Below, piece by piece: positions 15,446 through 22,856 of a DNA stretch of 64,000 nucleotides. The stretch lies in assembly GCF_008373765.1 (NCBI RefSeq), contig NZ_VUJW01000003.1, positions 496,001 to 560,000 of the forward strand, read 5' to 3'. The notes under the pieces were generated by a model, which saw nothing but the letters and a program-made list of their open reading frames with translations, ran no database searches and was not told the origin of the DNA. This DNA is from Nocardioides antri. Lineage in GTDB: Bacteria > Actinomycetota > Actinomycetes > Propionibacteriales > Nocardioidaceae. Position 1 is the first letter of the stretch, and each line of letters starts with the position of its first letter. Both the position numbers and the translations under genes were made by a program.

Positions 15446-16873
15446 ATGGCCAGGCACCACGTCGTCGTCATCGGATCGGGATTCGGGGGTCTGTTCACGG
15501 CGAAGGCGCTCAAGCGCGCCGACGTCGACGTCACCTTGATCTCGCGGACTACTCACCATCTCTTCCAGCCGCTGCTCTACCAGGTGGCGACGGGGATCCT
15601 GTCCCAGGGCGAGATCGCCCCGCCGACGCGGGAGGTACTCGCCCGCCAGAAGAACGTGCGGGTCATCCTCGGCACCGTCGACGCGATCGACGTGAACGCG
15701 CAGACGGTCACCTCCCACGTCGGCGGTCGGATGACCACCACCAAGTACGACTCCCTCGTCGTGGCCGCAGGCGCCGGGCAGTCCTACTTCGGGAACGACC
15801 GGTTCGCCGAGTTCGCCCCCGGCATGAAGACCATCGACGACGCGCTCGAGCTGCGCGGCCGCATCTTCGGAGCGTTCGAGCTCGCCGAGCTCGCGGAGAC
15901 CGAGGAGGAGGTCACCCGGCACCTGACCTTCGTCGTGGTGGGCGCGGGGCCCACCGGCGTCGAGATGGCCGGCCAGATCGCCGAGCTCGCGCAGCGCGTC
16001 CTGCGTCATGACTTCCGCGCCATCAACACCCGCGAGGCGCGGGTGCTCCTCGTCGACGCGGCGCCGCAGGTACTGCCACCGTTCGGGTCCAAGCTCGGCG
16101 AGGTGGCGAAGAAGTCCTTGGAGAAGCACGGCGTCGAGGTCGTGCTCGGCGCGATGGTCACCGAGCTCGACGAGCGGGGGGTGACGCTCGCGTTCAAGGA
16201 CGGTACGACGCAGCGGGTCGAGAGCGCCTGCAAGGTGTGGGCGGCCGGTGTGCAGGCGAACCCCCTCACCCAGACCCTCTCCGCCCAGACCGGCGCTCCC
16301 CTGGACCGGGCCGGACGGATCAGCGTCAACCCGGACCTGACGCTCCCCGGCTACCCGGAGATCTTCGTCATCGGCGACATGATGGCGCTCGACAACCTCC
16401 CCGGTGTCGCGCAGGTCGCCATCCAGGGCGCGAAGTACTCCGCCAAGACGATCGTCCGCCGGGTCGAGGGCAAGGACCCGCTCAAGCCGTTCAAGTACTT
16501 CGACAAGGGCTCGATGGCCACCATCTCCCGGTTCAGCGCCGTGGTGCTCGTGGGGAAGCTCCGGGTGTCCGGCTTCCTGGCCTGGCTGATGTGGCTGGTC
16601 CTCCACCTCGTCTACCTGACCGGCTTCAAGAACCGGATGACCGCCCTCGGCCACTGGGCCGTGAGCTTCCTCGGCCGCGGTCGGGCCGAGCGGACCGTCA
16701 CCGAGCAGCAGGTCTACGCACGACGCGCGATCCAGCGGATCCAGGGCGGCACCAAGGCCCTCGCGTCCTCGCCGGAGGAGTGGAACCGGGTCCGTCTGGC
16801 GCTCGAGCAGCAGGCCGCCGAGCAGGCACGCCTCACCGACGAGCAACAGCGCGGCGTGCCCACGAACACCTGA
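15446..16873 (+). CDS. ndh: Type II NADH dehydrogenase (NDH-2), copy B
   Basis: A 475-aa NDH-2 with the same domain order and motifs as the gene at 11524-13008: VVVIGSGFGGLFTAKALK at the N-terminus, VVVGAGPTGVEMAGQIAEL in the NADH domain, GDMMALDNLPGVAQVAIQG near 320, and the membrane-associating WLMWLVLHLVYLTGF near 395. The ATG has GGAAGGA 6 nt upstream. The two copies lie on opposite strands 2.4 kb apart. A hairpin terminator follows, then tRNA-Asp on the other strand. Confidence 0.93.
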   Translation: MARHHVVVIGSGFGGLFTAKALKRADVDVTLISRTTHHLFQPLLYQVATGILSQGEIAPPTREVLARQKNVRVILGTVDAIDVNAQTVTSHVGGRMTTTKYDSLVVAAGAGQSYFGNDRFAEFAPGMKTIDDALELRGRIFGAFELAELAETEEEVTRHLTFVVVGAGPTGVEMAGQIAELAQRVLRHDFRAINTREARVLLVDAAPQVLPPFGSKLGEVAKKSLEKHGVEVVLGAMVTELDERGVTLAFKDGTTQRVESACKVWAAGVQANPLTQTLSAQTGAPLDRAGRISVNPDLTLPGYPEIFVIGDMMALDNLPGVAQVAIQGAKYSAKTIVRRVEGKDPLKPFKYFDKGSMATISRFSAVVLVGKLRVSGFLAWLMWLVLHLVYLTGFKNRMTALGHWAVSFLGRGRAERTVTEQQVYARRAIQRIQGGTKALASSPEEWNRVRLALEQQAAEQARLTDEQQRGVPTNT

Positions 16874-16887
16874 CCCAGGAACGCGCG

Positions 16888-16914
16888 AGGCCCCTGCCGG
16901 ATCGGCAGGGGCCT
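16888..16914 (+). terminator. Hairpin terminator between ndh copy B and tRNA-Asp
   Basis: Perfect 12-bp stem AGGCCCCTGCCG / CGGCAGGGGCCT with a GAT loop, 15 nt after the ndh stop. No long T-run, but placed to end both the ndh and the convergent tRNA transcripts. Confidence 0.7.
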
Positions 16915-16924
16915 TACGCTTCTG

Positions 16925-16998
16925 CGACCCCGACGGGACTCGAACCCGCGGCCTCCGCCGTGACAGGGCGGCGCGCTAACCAACTGCGCTACGGGGCC
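16925..16998 (-). tRNA. tRNA-Asp (anticodon GTC)
   Basis: 74-nt cloverleaf on the minus strand: acceptor GGCCCCG/CGGGGTC, anticodon stem CCGCC-GGCGG around loop CTGTCAC, T-arm GCGGG TTCGAGT CCCGT (one G-U), discriminator G, no encoded CCA. Confidence 0.96.
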
Positions 16999-17064
16999 TT
17001 GTGAAGCGGTGGAACTCTAACCCATCGTGCCCCGGCGATCCCAATCGACGGGGCTCGGGCCGAG

Positions 17065-17868
17065 CTAACGCACGTCGGTGTTGATCGGTCGCGGCGGCGG
17101 CTCGTGTCCGGGCGGTCGCGCGGGGATGGGAGGCGGCTCCGGCCAGCCGAACTTCTCCATCCCCCACACGAACGTCTCACGCGCGATCTCCACCAGCGTC
17201 AGCTCCGGGTCGGCGTTGCCGACGAACAGCTGCGAGGGGATGTCGACGGACACGAGGACCTCGCCATTGGCCTTGCGCCGGTGCCAGCGGCGTGTCGAGT
17301 CACGGTCCACCACGACGTACACGATGGAGAACAGGTCGCCCTGCGTGCGCAGGAGGTAGTCCTGCCAGGAGGCGTCGGCGAAGAACCACTCGTTCTCAGC
17401 GGTGGCCGGGGCCCGGAAGCCCCGGCGTTCGCTGAGCCAGGCGATGCCGGCGCCGGGCGCGACCTTCTCCTCACGCGGCGGGAGGCGAGGCGGCAGCGGA
17501 GGTGGCGGCGGGAGGGCGGCAGCGGCAGCCATGTCGTGGAAGAACCGCTCCTTCACCCGCCGGTAGACCTCGGCGTTCTCCTCCGCGCTCGCGCCGTCGA
17601 GCCAGGCGGACGGGATGGTCGCGGTGGCGACGAGCTTGCCGTTCTTCTGCCGCCCGCCCTGGAACGTGTAGTCCTCGGCGTCGTCTCGGACCTTGAGGAC
17701 GAGCAGGGTCGGTGGCCGGCGCCCGTAGACCTCCCACAGGTAGTCCTGCCAAGCGGCCGACGCCTCGAAGTCACCCTCCGAGGCGTCGGCCACTCGGCGC
17801 GTGACCAGATGTCGCGACTTCACGTCGACCCCGTCAAAGGTCGGCATCGAGTTCGCAGGCCGGTCCAT
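17065..17868 (-). CDS. Unrecognised protein with two tandem copies of one domain
   Basis: A 267-aa cytoplasmic protein (no signal peptide). Two copies of a ~95-residue unit are visible. Copy 1 begins at AWQDYLWEVYGRRPPTLLVL and contains KNGKLVATATIPSAWL; copy 2 begins at SWQDYLLRTQGDLFSIVYVV and contains ANGEVLVSVDIPSQLF. Each ends in an amphipathic helix (RRVKERFFHDMA / IARETFVWGMEKFG). A Pro/Ala linker (PPPPPLPPRLPPREE) joins them. ATG 17868 has GGAGAGG 2-5 nt upstream. It starts 23 nt after the secreted protein gene 17892-18608, so the two form an operon. Family not recognised; an immunity or accessory role toward its neighbour is a hypothesis. Confidence 0.78.
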   Translation of the reverse strand: MDRPANSMPTFDGVDVKSRHLVTRRVADASEGDFEASAAWQDYLWEVYGRRPPTLLVLKVRDDAEDYTFQGGRQKNGKLVATATIPSAWLDGASAEENAEVYRRVKERFFHDMAAAAALPPPPPLPPRLPPREEKVAPGAGIAWLSERRGFRAPATAENEWFFADASWQDYLLRTQGDLFSIVYVVVDRDSTRRWHRRKANGEVLVSVDIPSQLFVGNADPELTLVEIARETFVWGMEKFGWPEPPPIPARPPGHEPPPRPINTDVR

Positions 17869-17891
17869 ACCTCTCCTCGCCGCGGGAGCCC

Positions 17892-18608
17892 TCACAGACA
17901 CCGTCTCATCCCGACCGGCCGCTTGCCCTTCTTGGCGACGTAGCGCGCGCAGTACGTCGCCTCGATCGCCCGCGCCCGGTACCAGCCGACCACCTTGGTC
18001 CGGAGCCACTTCCACTTGCAGGACTGCCAGACCGTGACGACGTGACCGTTGCAGGCCGAGAGCTGGGACCGCGGCCTCGAGGCCCCGGCGGAGGTCTTCG
18101 TGATCCCGTACTTCCAGGCGTCCTTCTTGCCGGTGGAGTGCCGGGTGAACCAGATCTGGTAGACGTTGTAGCGGACCCGGCGGTTCTTCCGGGCCGTCGA
18201 GGAGCTCTTGTTCGGCCACGGCACGTCCTGGGCCTTGACGAAGTCCTTCATCCGGTCGATGACGGCGGGTGCCATCAGCGTGCCCATCAGCGCAGTCGCC
18301 GCGCCCCACTGGGCCGTGGTGGTGCCGGTCACTGTCCCGCGCCGCGGGACGGCGACGTGGGGCCCGTAGAACATCCGCGGCGGAACGCTCGACAGGGTCT
18401 TGCACGTGAAGACGTCGCGCCGCGCTGCGCGCAGGCCGGGCGCCGACAGGCACTCACGGGCCGCCTGCAGCTCCTGGGAGAGGGGACCGAACCTGACCTG
18501 GGCCGCACCCCGCGTCGAGGACGGGGCGACCTCGGCGGAGCTGACCACGGCCGTCGGAGCGAGCGACGCGAGCGACAGGCATGCCGCGGCAAAGACTGTG
18601 CGTTTCAT
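17892..18608 (-). CDS. Secreted Cys-rich protein with GIY-YIG-like C-terminal domain
   Basis: A 238-aa secreted protein. A signal peptide (residues 1-24, ending AVVSSA) is followed by six cysteines likely paired in disulfides. The C-terminal ~95 residues carry RYNVYQIWF, WKYGITKTS, SRPRSQLSAC, a WYRARAIEATYCARY helix and KRPVGMRRC. This order of Tyr, YGI, Arg and Glu resembles divergent GIY-YIG nuclease domains found at the ends of bacterial toxins. ATG 18608 has GGAGG at 9-nt spacing. The gene lies between tRNA-Glu and tRNA-Asp and is followed by the tandem-domain gene. The nuclease assignment is an inference from motif order only. Confidence 0.7.
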   Translation of the reverse strand: MKRTVFAAACLSLASLAPTAVVSSAEVAPSSTRGAAQVRFGPLSQELQAARECLSAPGLRAARRDVFTCKTLSSVPPRMFYGPHVAVPRRGTVTGTTTAQWGAATALMGTLMAPAVIDRMKDFVKAQDVPWPNKSSSTARKNRRVRYNVYQIWFTRHSTGKKDAWKYGITKTSAGASRPRSQLSACNGHVVTVWQSCKWKWLRTKVVGWYRARAIEATYCARYVAKKGKRPVGMRRCL

Positions 18609-18774
18609 TTTTCTTGACCTCCCGAGCGGGTGATGGCGCCTGCGCAGGGGATCCTGCGACGCCGGGAGTTCAAAATGGAACAATCCAGGGAAATGCGCAA
18701 GCCCTGGCCCGAGCGGTGTGGACAAGGGTGACGGAGGAGAGCGGCCGGTACTCGCCAGGAGAGGACGAGCTCGG

Positions 18775-18847
18775 CACCCCCGACCGGATTCGAACCGGCG
18801 CTACCGCCGTGAAAGGGCGGGGTCCTGGGCCGCTAGACGACGGGGGC
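18775..18847 (-). tRNA. tRNA-Glu (anticodon TTC)
   Basis: 73-nt cloverleaf on the minus strand: acceptor GCCCCCG/CGGGGGT (one G-U), anticodon stem CCGCC-GGCGG around loop CTTTCAC, T-arm GCCGG TTCGAAT CCGGT, discriminator G, no encoded CCA. Confidence 0.95.
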
Positions 18848-18909
18848 CCACCGCGCCGGACGAGGCCAGCGCAGCCCGCACAGCATAGACGTGGGGGTGC
18901 CCCTGCTGC

Positions 18910-20115
18910 CTAACCGCGGGAGTCGAGCAGGGGGTCGAGGTAGAACCACTTCCACGAGTCCTCGCCCAACACCGGCGACGACGCGAAGTCGGGGCCGCCC
19001 GCACCGAAGGGGACGCGCGGCAGGTTCTGGTAGCCGCGCGCGTTGCTCTGCGTCGGCGGCTCGGTGCAGCGGGCGTCCTTGTTCAGCTCGCGGTCCTCGA
19101 CGTTCTGCGGGGGGCGCGTGTCCGTGCCCTCGTAGCCCTCGTAGCACGGCTTCGTGGTGGTGAGAATCAGACCGACGTGGGTCTCGTAGTCGTCGGTGTG
19201 GGGGTTCTTGTCGATCACCGTGAACGAGCCCTCCAGCAGGTCGGGGTACCGGACGAGCAGCATCTCGAGACCGTCCAGGTTGTCCACCACGACCCGGCCG
19301 GTGGTGATCAGGTTGTTGAGGAGAGCGGCCAGCTCGGGCTCGTTCTGCTCCAGGAACGTGCGCAGCTGGTTGGCCGTCGACGAGCCGTGGTCGATCACCC
19401 TGCGGAGGTCGCCGTCGGCGCCGGCCAGCGCGCGGGAGAAGGTCCGCAGCCCCGTGGCGAACGTGCGGAGGGAGCGGGACGAGTCGAGCTGCCCCTGCAG
19501 AACGGTGTTGGTGTCGCGGATCAGGGCGGCCGTGATGTCGAAGTTCTCGTTGGCGGTCTGGATGAACGAGTTGCCGGTGTCGATGATCTGCTGCAGGTCC
19601 TCGCCGGTGCCCGCGAACGCCGTGCCCAGCTCCTGGATGGTGACCCGCAGGGCCTCCTGGTCCACGCTGTTGACGGTGCGGACGATGTCGCCGAGCAGCT
19701 TCTCCGTGCGGATCGGCGTGGCGACGTCGGTGATGGTCGAGCCGTCCTCGAGGTAGGGGCCCTCGTCGACGTTCGGCTGCAGCTCGACGTACTGCTCCCC
19801 CACTGCCGACCGGTTGCCGACCAGGGCCCTGGTGTCTGCAGGGATCTCGTCCCACTCGTCGTCGATCTCGAGATGGACGTCGACGCCAGCCTCGGTCAGC
19901 TCCAGCTCGGTCACCTTGCCGATCCCGACGCCGCGGTAGGTCACCTCGCCGCCGACGAAGATGCCCCCGGACTCCGGGTACTCCGCCACCACCGTGTAGG
20001 ACTGGTCGACGATCATGCGGTCCAGCTGGGCGTAGCGCGCGCCGACGTACGACACGCCGAGGAGTGTGATGACGGCGAACACCAGCAGCTGGACCTTGGT
20101 ACGGCGGGTGATCAC
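18910..20115 (-). CDS. Orphan MCE (MlaD-domain) family protein
   Basis: A 401-aa envelope protein of the mammalian-cell-entry family, which form lipid-carrying tubes with YrbE-type permeases. An N-terminal membrane anchor (residues 8-28) is followed by the MlaD/MCE domain (EYPESGGIFVGGEVTYRGVG and GNRSAVGEQYVELQP), then a long helical MCE-associated region with ESG- and ANQL-type repeats, and an extended Cys/Pro-containing tail. GTG 20115 was chosen because it places the anchor at the very N-terminus. Unlike the usual six-gene mce operons, no other mce or yrbE gene is adjacent; it stands between tRNA-Glu and tRNA-Phe. Confidence 0.88.
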   Translation of the reverse strand: MITRRTKVQLLVFAVITLLGVSYVGARYAQLDRMIVDQSYTVVAEYPESGGIFVGGEVTYRGVGIGKVTELELTEAGVDVHLEIDDEWDEIPADTRALVGNRSAVGEQYVELQPNVDEGPYLEDGSTITDVATPIRTEKLLGDIVRTVNSVDQEALRVTIQELGTAFAGTGEDLQQIIDTGNSFIQTANENFDITAALIRDTNTVLQGQLDSSRSLRTFATGLRTFSRALAGADGDLRRVIDHGSSTANQLRTFLEQNEPELAALLNNLITTGRVVVDNLDGLEMLLVRYPDLLEGSFTVIDKNPHTDDYETHVGLILTTTKPCYEGYEGTDTRPPQNVEDRELNKDARCTEPPTQSNARGYQNLPRVPFGAGGPDFASSPVLGEDSWKWFYLDPLLDSRG

Positions 20116-20230
20116 ACGGAGACCTTGCCATTCGCCACGCCGTTCCGGTGAATGATCGGACGTGAGTCGCCTCACGGTCGACGCCGCTTTCGTACGGCGG
20201 GCGCACCTCCGGTATCGTGTGCCCCTGCTC

Positions 20231-20304
20231 GGGCAGGTAGCTCAGTTGGTACGAGCGTCCGCCTGAAAAGTGGAAGGTCGGCGGTTCGACCCCGCCCCTG
20301 CCCA
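20231..20304 (+). tRNA. tRNA-Phe (anticodon GAA)
   Basis: 74-nt cloverleaf on the plus strand: acceptor GGGCAGG/CCTGCCC, anticodon stem TCCGC-GTGGA around loop CTGAAAA, T-arm GGCGG TTCGACC CCGCC, discriminator A followed by CCG, so CCA is added after transcription. Confidence 0.96.
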
Positions 20305-20318
20305 CCGAGTGGGTTCGG

Positions 20319-20348
20319 CCCCTGACCAGCGGTAGCGCTGGTCAGGGG
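20319..20348 (+). terminator. Terminator after tRNA-Phe
   Basis: Perfect 12-bp stem CCCCTGACCAGC / GCTGGTCAGGGG with a 6-nt loop, followed by TCGTTCTCGTTCTC. It lies between tRNA-Phe and the convergent kinase gene and can serve both. Confidence 0.8.
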
Positions 20349-20373
20349 TCGTTCTCGTTCTCCTCGGTCCGGC

Positions 20374-21936
20374 TCAGACCACCTGGTCACCGACGATCTG
20401 CAAGCCGTCGCCGGTGTTCTCCACGGTGATCAACCGGGTCTCGGACTCGGTGCCCTCGGCGGTGCTGTAGATCAGCTCGACGACGACGGTCTCCGCCGAC
20501 TCCGCGACGGTGTCCTCCACGGTCACCGCCTCGACGGTGCGCCAGAAGCCCTGGTAGGAGCCGTAGCCCCCGACCTCGGCCTGCATCTCGTCCGAGAGCA
20601 GGGCCCAGGCCGAGTCCGTGTCAGCCGGCAGGAGGGCGTAGTAGTCGCTCACGAACTGCTCCGGCGACGTCGTGGAAACCGCGTCGGTGCTGTTTTCGGT
20701 GCTGGTTTCGGTGCTGGTCTCGGGGCTGGTCTCGGCGCTGGTGGCGGGATCGTCCTCGGGCACGGACTCGGAGGCGCCTCGCTTCGCGTCCGAGGCTCCG
20801 CCGTCGACCGGGCTCTCCGAGGTCTCAGCCGTCGGGTCGCTGCCGCCACCTCCCAGTACGTCCCCCACGACGAACGCCGCGGCCACGACGACCAGGACGG
20901 CCACCGCGATGCCCAGCAGCGGCAGCACCCACCGGCGGGAGCCCTGGTCCGCCGCCGACTCGTAGGCCGCCGCAGGCGCCGGCCGTGGCTCTGCCTGCCG
21001 GACCGGCACGGCGGCAGCCGGGACGGGCGTCCTCTCATGGGTGGGCTCGTGGGTGGGCTCGTGGGTGGGCTCGTGGGTGGGCTCGTGGAGCTCCGGCGTC
21101 GGCAGCGCGAGCGTGCCGTGCTCGTCGCTCTGTGCGGCCAGGGCGACGGCGCGGAGCTCGTGGGCGACGGCGGCCATCGACGGACGGTCGTCCGGGTCTG
21201 CAGCCATCATCCGGCGGATGATCGGGCCCAGTGCCCCTGCCCGGCGTGGCTCGGGGGGCGGGTTCTCGGCGATGTGGACCAGCAGGGCGAGCGAGTTGTC
21301 CTTCGGGGGCCACGGCCCCTCGCCCTCGACGGCGGAGAAGAGGGTGGCACCGAGCGCCCATACGTCGTCGGCGGGCGTCGCCGTCAGACCGCGCGCCAGC
21401 TGGGGGGAGAAGTACATCGGCGTCCCGGTCACCATCCCGGTCTGCGTGAGGGTCTCGTCGTCGACCGAGCGGGCGATCCCGAAGTCGGAGATCTTGGCGT
21501 GGTCGTTGTCTCCCACGAGCACGTTGCCGGGCTTCACGTCCCGGTGCACCGTCCCGCGACTGTGTGCCGCGGCCAGCCCGTCGGCGACCTGGGCTCCGAC
21601 GTGAGCCGCCCGGCCGGGCGGGAGCGGACCGTCCTCGCGGGTGAGCTGGGAGAGCGTGCGCGACGGGAGGTACTCCATCACCAACCAGACATGGTGGCCC
21701 TCCTCGACCGCGTCGTAGATCGACACGACGTTCGGGTGGCTGAGCGCGGCCGAGGTGCGCGCCTCGCGCAGCGCCCTCGCCAGGTGCGGTGTCGACTCCC
21801 CCGGCAGGCCGCCGAGCTGCTTGGCCGCCACCTGCCGTCCCAGCAGTGTGTCGTTGCACAGGTAGACGGCTCCCATGCCGCCACGGCCGATCTCGCGCAG
21901 CACCTCGTAGCGGCGGCCGATCGTCTCCGGTGGCAT
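20374..21936 (-). CDS. Membrane Ser/Thr protein kinase (PknB-like) with extracellular domain
   Basis: A 520-aa Hanks-type receptor kinase. The kinase domain (residues 8-270) has GRGGMGAVY (17-25), catalytic-site Lys39, HRDVKPGN (131-138), DFG (151-153) and an activation loop TQTGMVTGTPMYFSP. A juxtamembrane Pro/Glu region with four EPTH repeats precedes one TM segment (WVLPLLGIAVAVLVVVAAAF), then a Ser/Thr/Glu-rich stalk and a ~100-residue NTF2-like extracellular domain instead of PASTA repeats. ATG 21936 has GGAG at 6-nt spacing. It is divergent from the histidine phosphatase gene. Confidence 0.92.
   Translation of the reverse strand: MPPETIGRRYEVLREIGRGGMGAVYLCNDTLLGRQVAAKQLGGLPGESTPHLARALREARTSAALSHPNVVSIYDAVEEGHHVWLVMEYLPSRTLSQLTREDGPLPPGRAAHVGAQVADGLAAAHSRGTVHRDVKPGNVLVGDNDHAKISDFGIARSVDDETLTQTGMVTGTPMYFSPQLARGLTATPADDVWALGATLFSAVEGEGPWPPKDNSLALLVHIAENPPPEPRRAGALGPIIRRMMAADPDDRPSMAAVAHELRAVALAAQSDEHGTLALPTPELHEPTHEPTHEPTHEPTHERTPVPAAAVPVRQAEPRPAPAAAYESAADQGSRRWVLPLLGIAVAVLVVVAAAFVVGDVLGGGGSDPTAETSESPVDGGASDAKRGASESVPEDDPATSAETSPETSTETSTENSTDAVSTTSPEQFVSDYYALLPADTDSAWALLSDEMQAEVGGYGSYQGFWRTVEAVTVEDTVAESAETVVVELIYSTAEGTESETRLITVENTGDGLQIVGDQVV
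21037..21084 (-). repeat. Four 12-bp tandem repeats inside the kinase gene
   Basis: Four copies of a 12-bp unit (GTGGGTGGGCTC on the plus strand; the first copy begins ATG instead of GTG) encode EPTH x4 in the cytoplasmic juxtamembrane linker. Copy number changes would keep the frame. Confidence 0.9.
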
Positions 21937-22106
21937 GTCCAGCTCCTTGTCGTCGGTGCCGCAGCAGTACCCGGCACCGTCCCGACTCACGCGGGTACCG
22001 CTCCCGGCGACGGTGCCTTCGGCAGGGGCAGGACGAGGCAGTACCCCGAGAACCGAGCATCGACCCGCCGCGGCCGGGTACCACCCGCCTGACGACAAGG
22101 GGTGCG

Positions 22107-22856
22107 ATGCGACCGAGGTGGGACAACGGCCCGGACGAGCTGGTGCTCGTCCGACACGGGGAGAGCGTCGGGAACCAGGCCGACACGGCGGCGCGCGACG
22201 CCGGGGCAGAGGTGCTCGACCTCACCGCCCGCGACGCCGACGTCGAGCTCTCGGAGACCGGCCGGGAGCAGGCGCTGTCCCTGCGCCGCTGGGCCGACCA
22301 GCTCGAGCCGGACGCGCGCCCCACCGTGGCGGTCTCGTCGCCGTACCGCCGCGCGGCCGACACCGCCGCACTGGCCCTCGAGGGACTGGGCGTCCCGGTC
22401 GAGCACGACGAGCGCCTGCGCGAGCGTGACCTCGGCGTCCTCGACGGCCTGACCGGCGTCGGCATCCGCGCCCGGTTTCCCGACGAGGTCGAACGCCGGG
22501 ACAAGCTGGGCAAGTTCTACTACCAGCCCCCGAGCGGGGAGAGCTGGGCCGAGGTGGCGCATCGCGTGCGCACGTTCCTCCACGACCTGCGGTTCGGGTA
22601 CGACGGGGAGCGGGTGTGGCTCTTCACCCACCAGGCTGTGATCATGTCCTTCCGCTACGTGCTCGAGGGGATCGCGGAGCCCGACCTGCTCGACCTCGAC
22701 CGGAAGGTGCGGATCCCGAACGCCTCGGTGACGACGTTCCGGCGGTCGGGCAGCCTCCTCGAGCTCGAGTCCTTCGCCGACACCTCCGCCGTCGACAGCC
22801 GCGACGTCGAGGTGACGCGCGAGGAACCGCACGGACGGGGCGACGACGTTGCCTGA
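22107..22856 (+). CDS. Histidine phosphatase family protein
   Basis: A 249-aa phosphoglycerate-mutase-like phosphatase. The catalytic motif is LVRHGESVGNQ at residues 13-23, the second-shell Arg lies in SSPYRRAADT, the acid/base Glu in RLRERDLGVLDGL, and the second catalytic His in FTHQAVIMSF. An insertion of about 30 residues after the first motif (AARDAGAEVLDLTARDADVE) resembles enzymes that hydrolyse larger phosphoesters rather than 3-phosphoglycerate. ATG 22107 follows AAGGGG. Its stop overlaps the nnrD start by 8 bp. Confidence 0.87.
   Translation: MRPRWDNGPDELVLVRHGESVGNQADTAARDAGAEVLDLTARDADVELSETGREQALSLRRWADQLEPDARPTVAVSSPYRRAADTAALALEGLGVPVEHDERLRERDLGVLDGLTGVGIRARFPDEVERRDKLGKFYYQPPSGESWAEVAHRVRTFLHDLRFGYDGERVWLFTHQAVIMSFRYVLEGIAEPDLLDLDRKVRIPNASVTTFRRSGSLLELESFADTSAVDSRDVEVTREEPHGRGDDVA

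Noticed and set aside
18775-18847. tRNA-Glu as a phage-type attachment site
   Set aside because: No integrase gene and no duplicate of the tRNA 3' end beyond the normal similarity to tRNA-Asp were seen.
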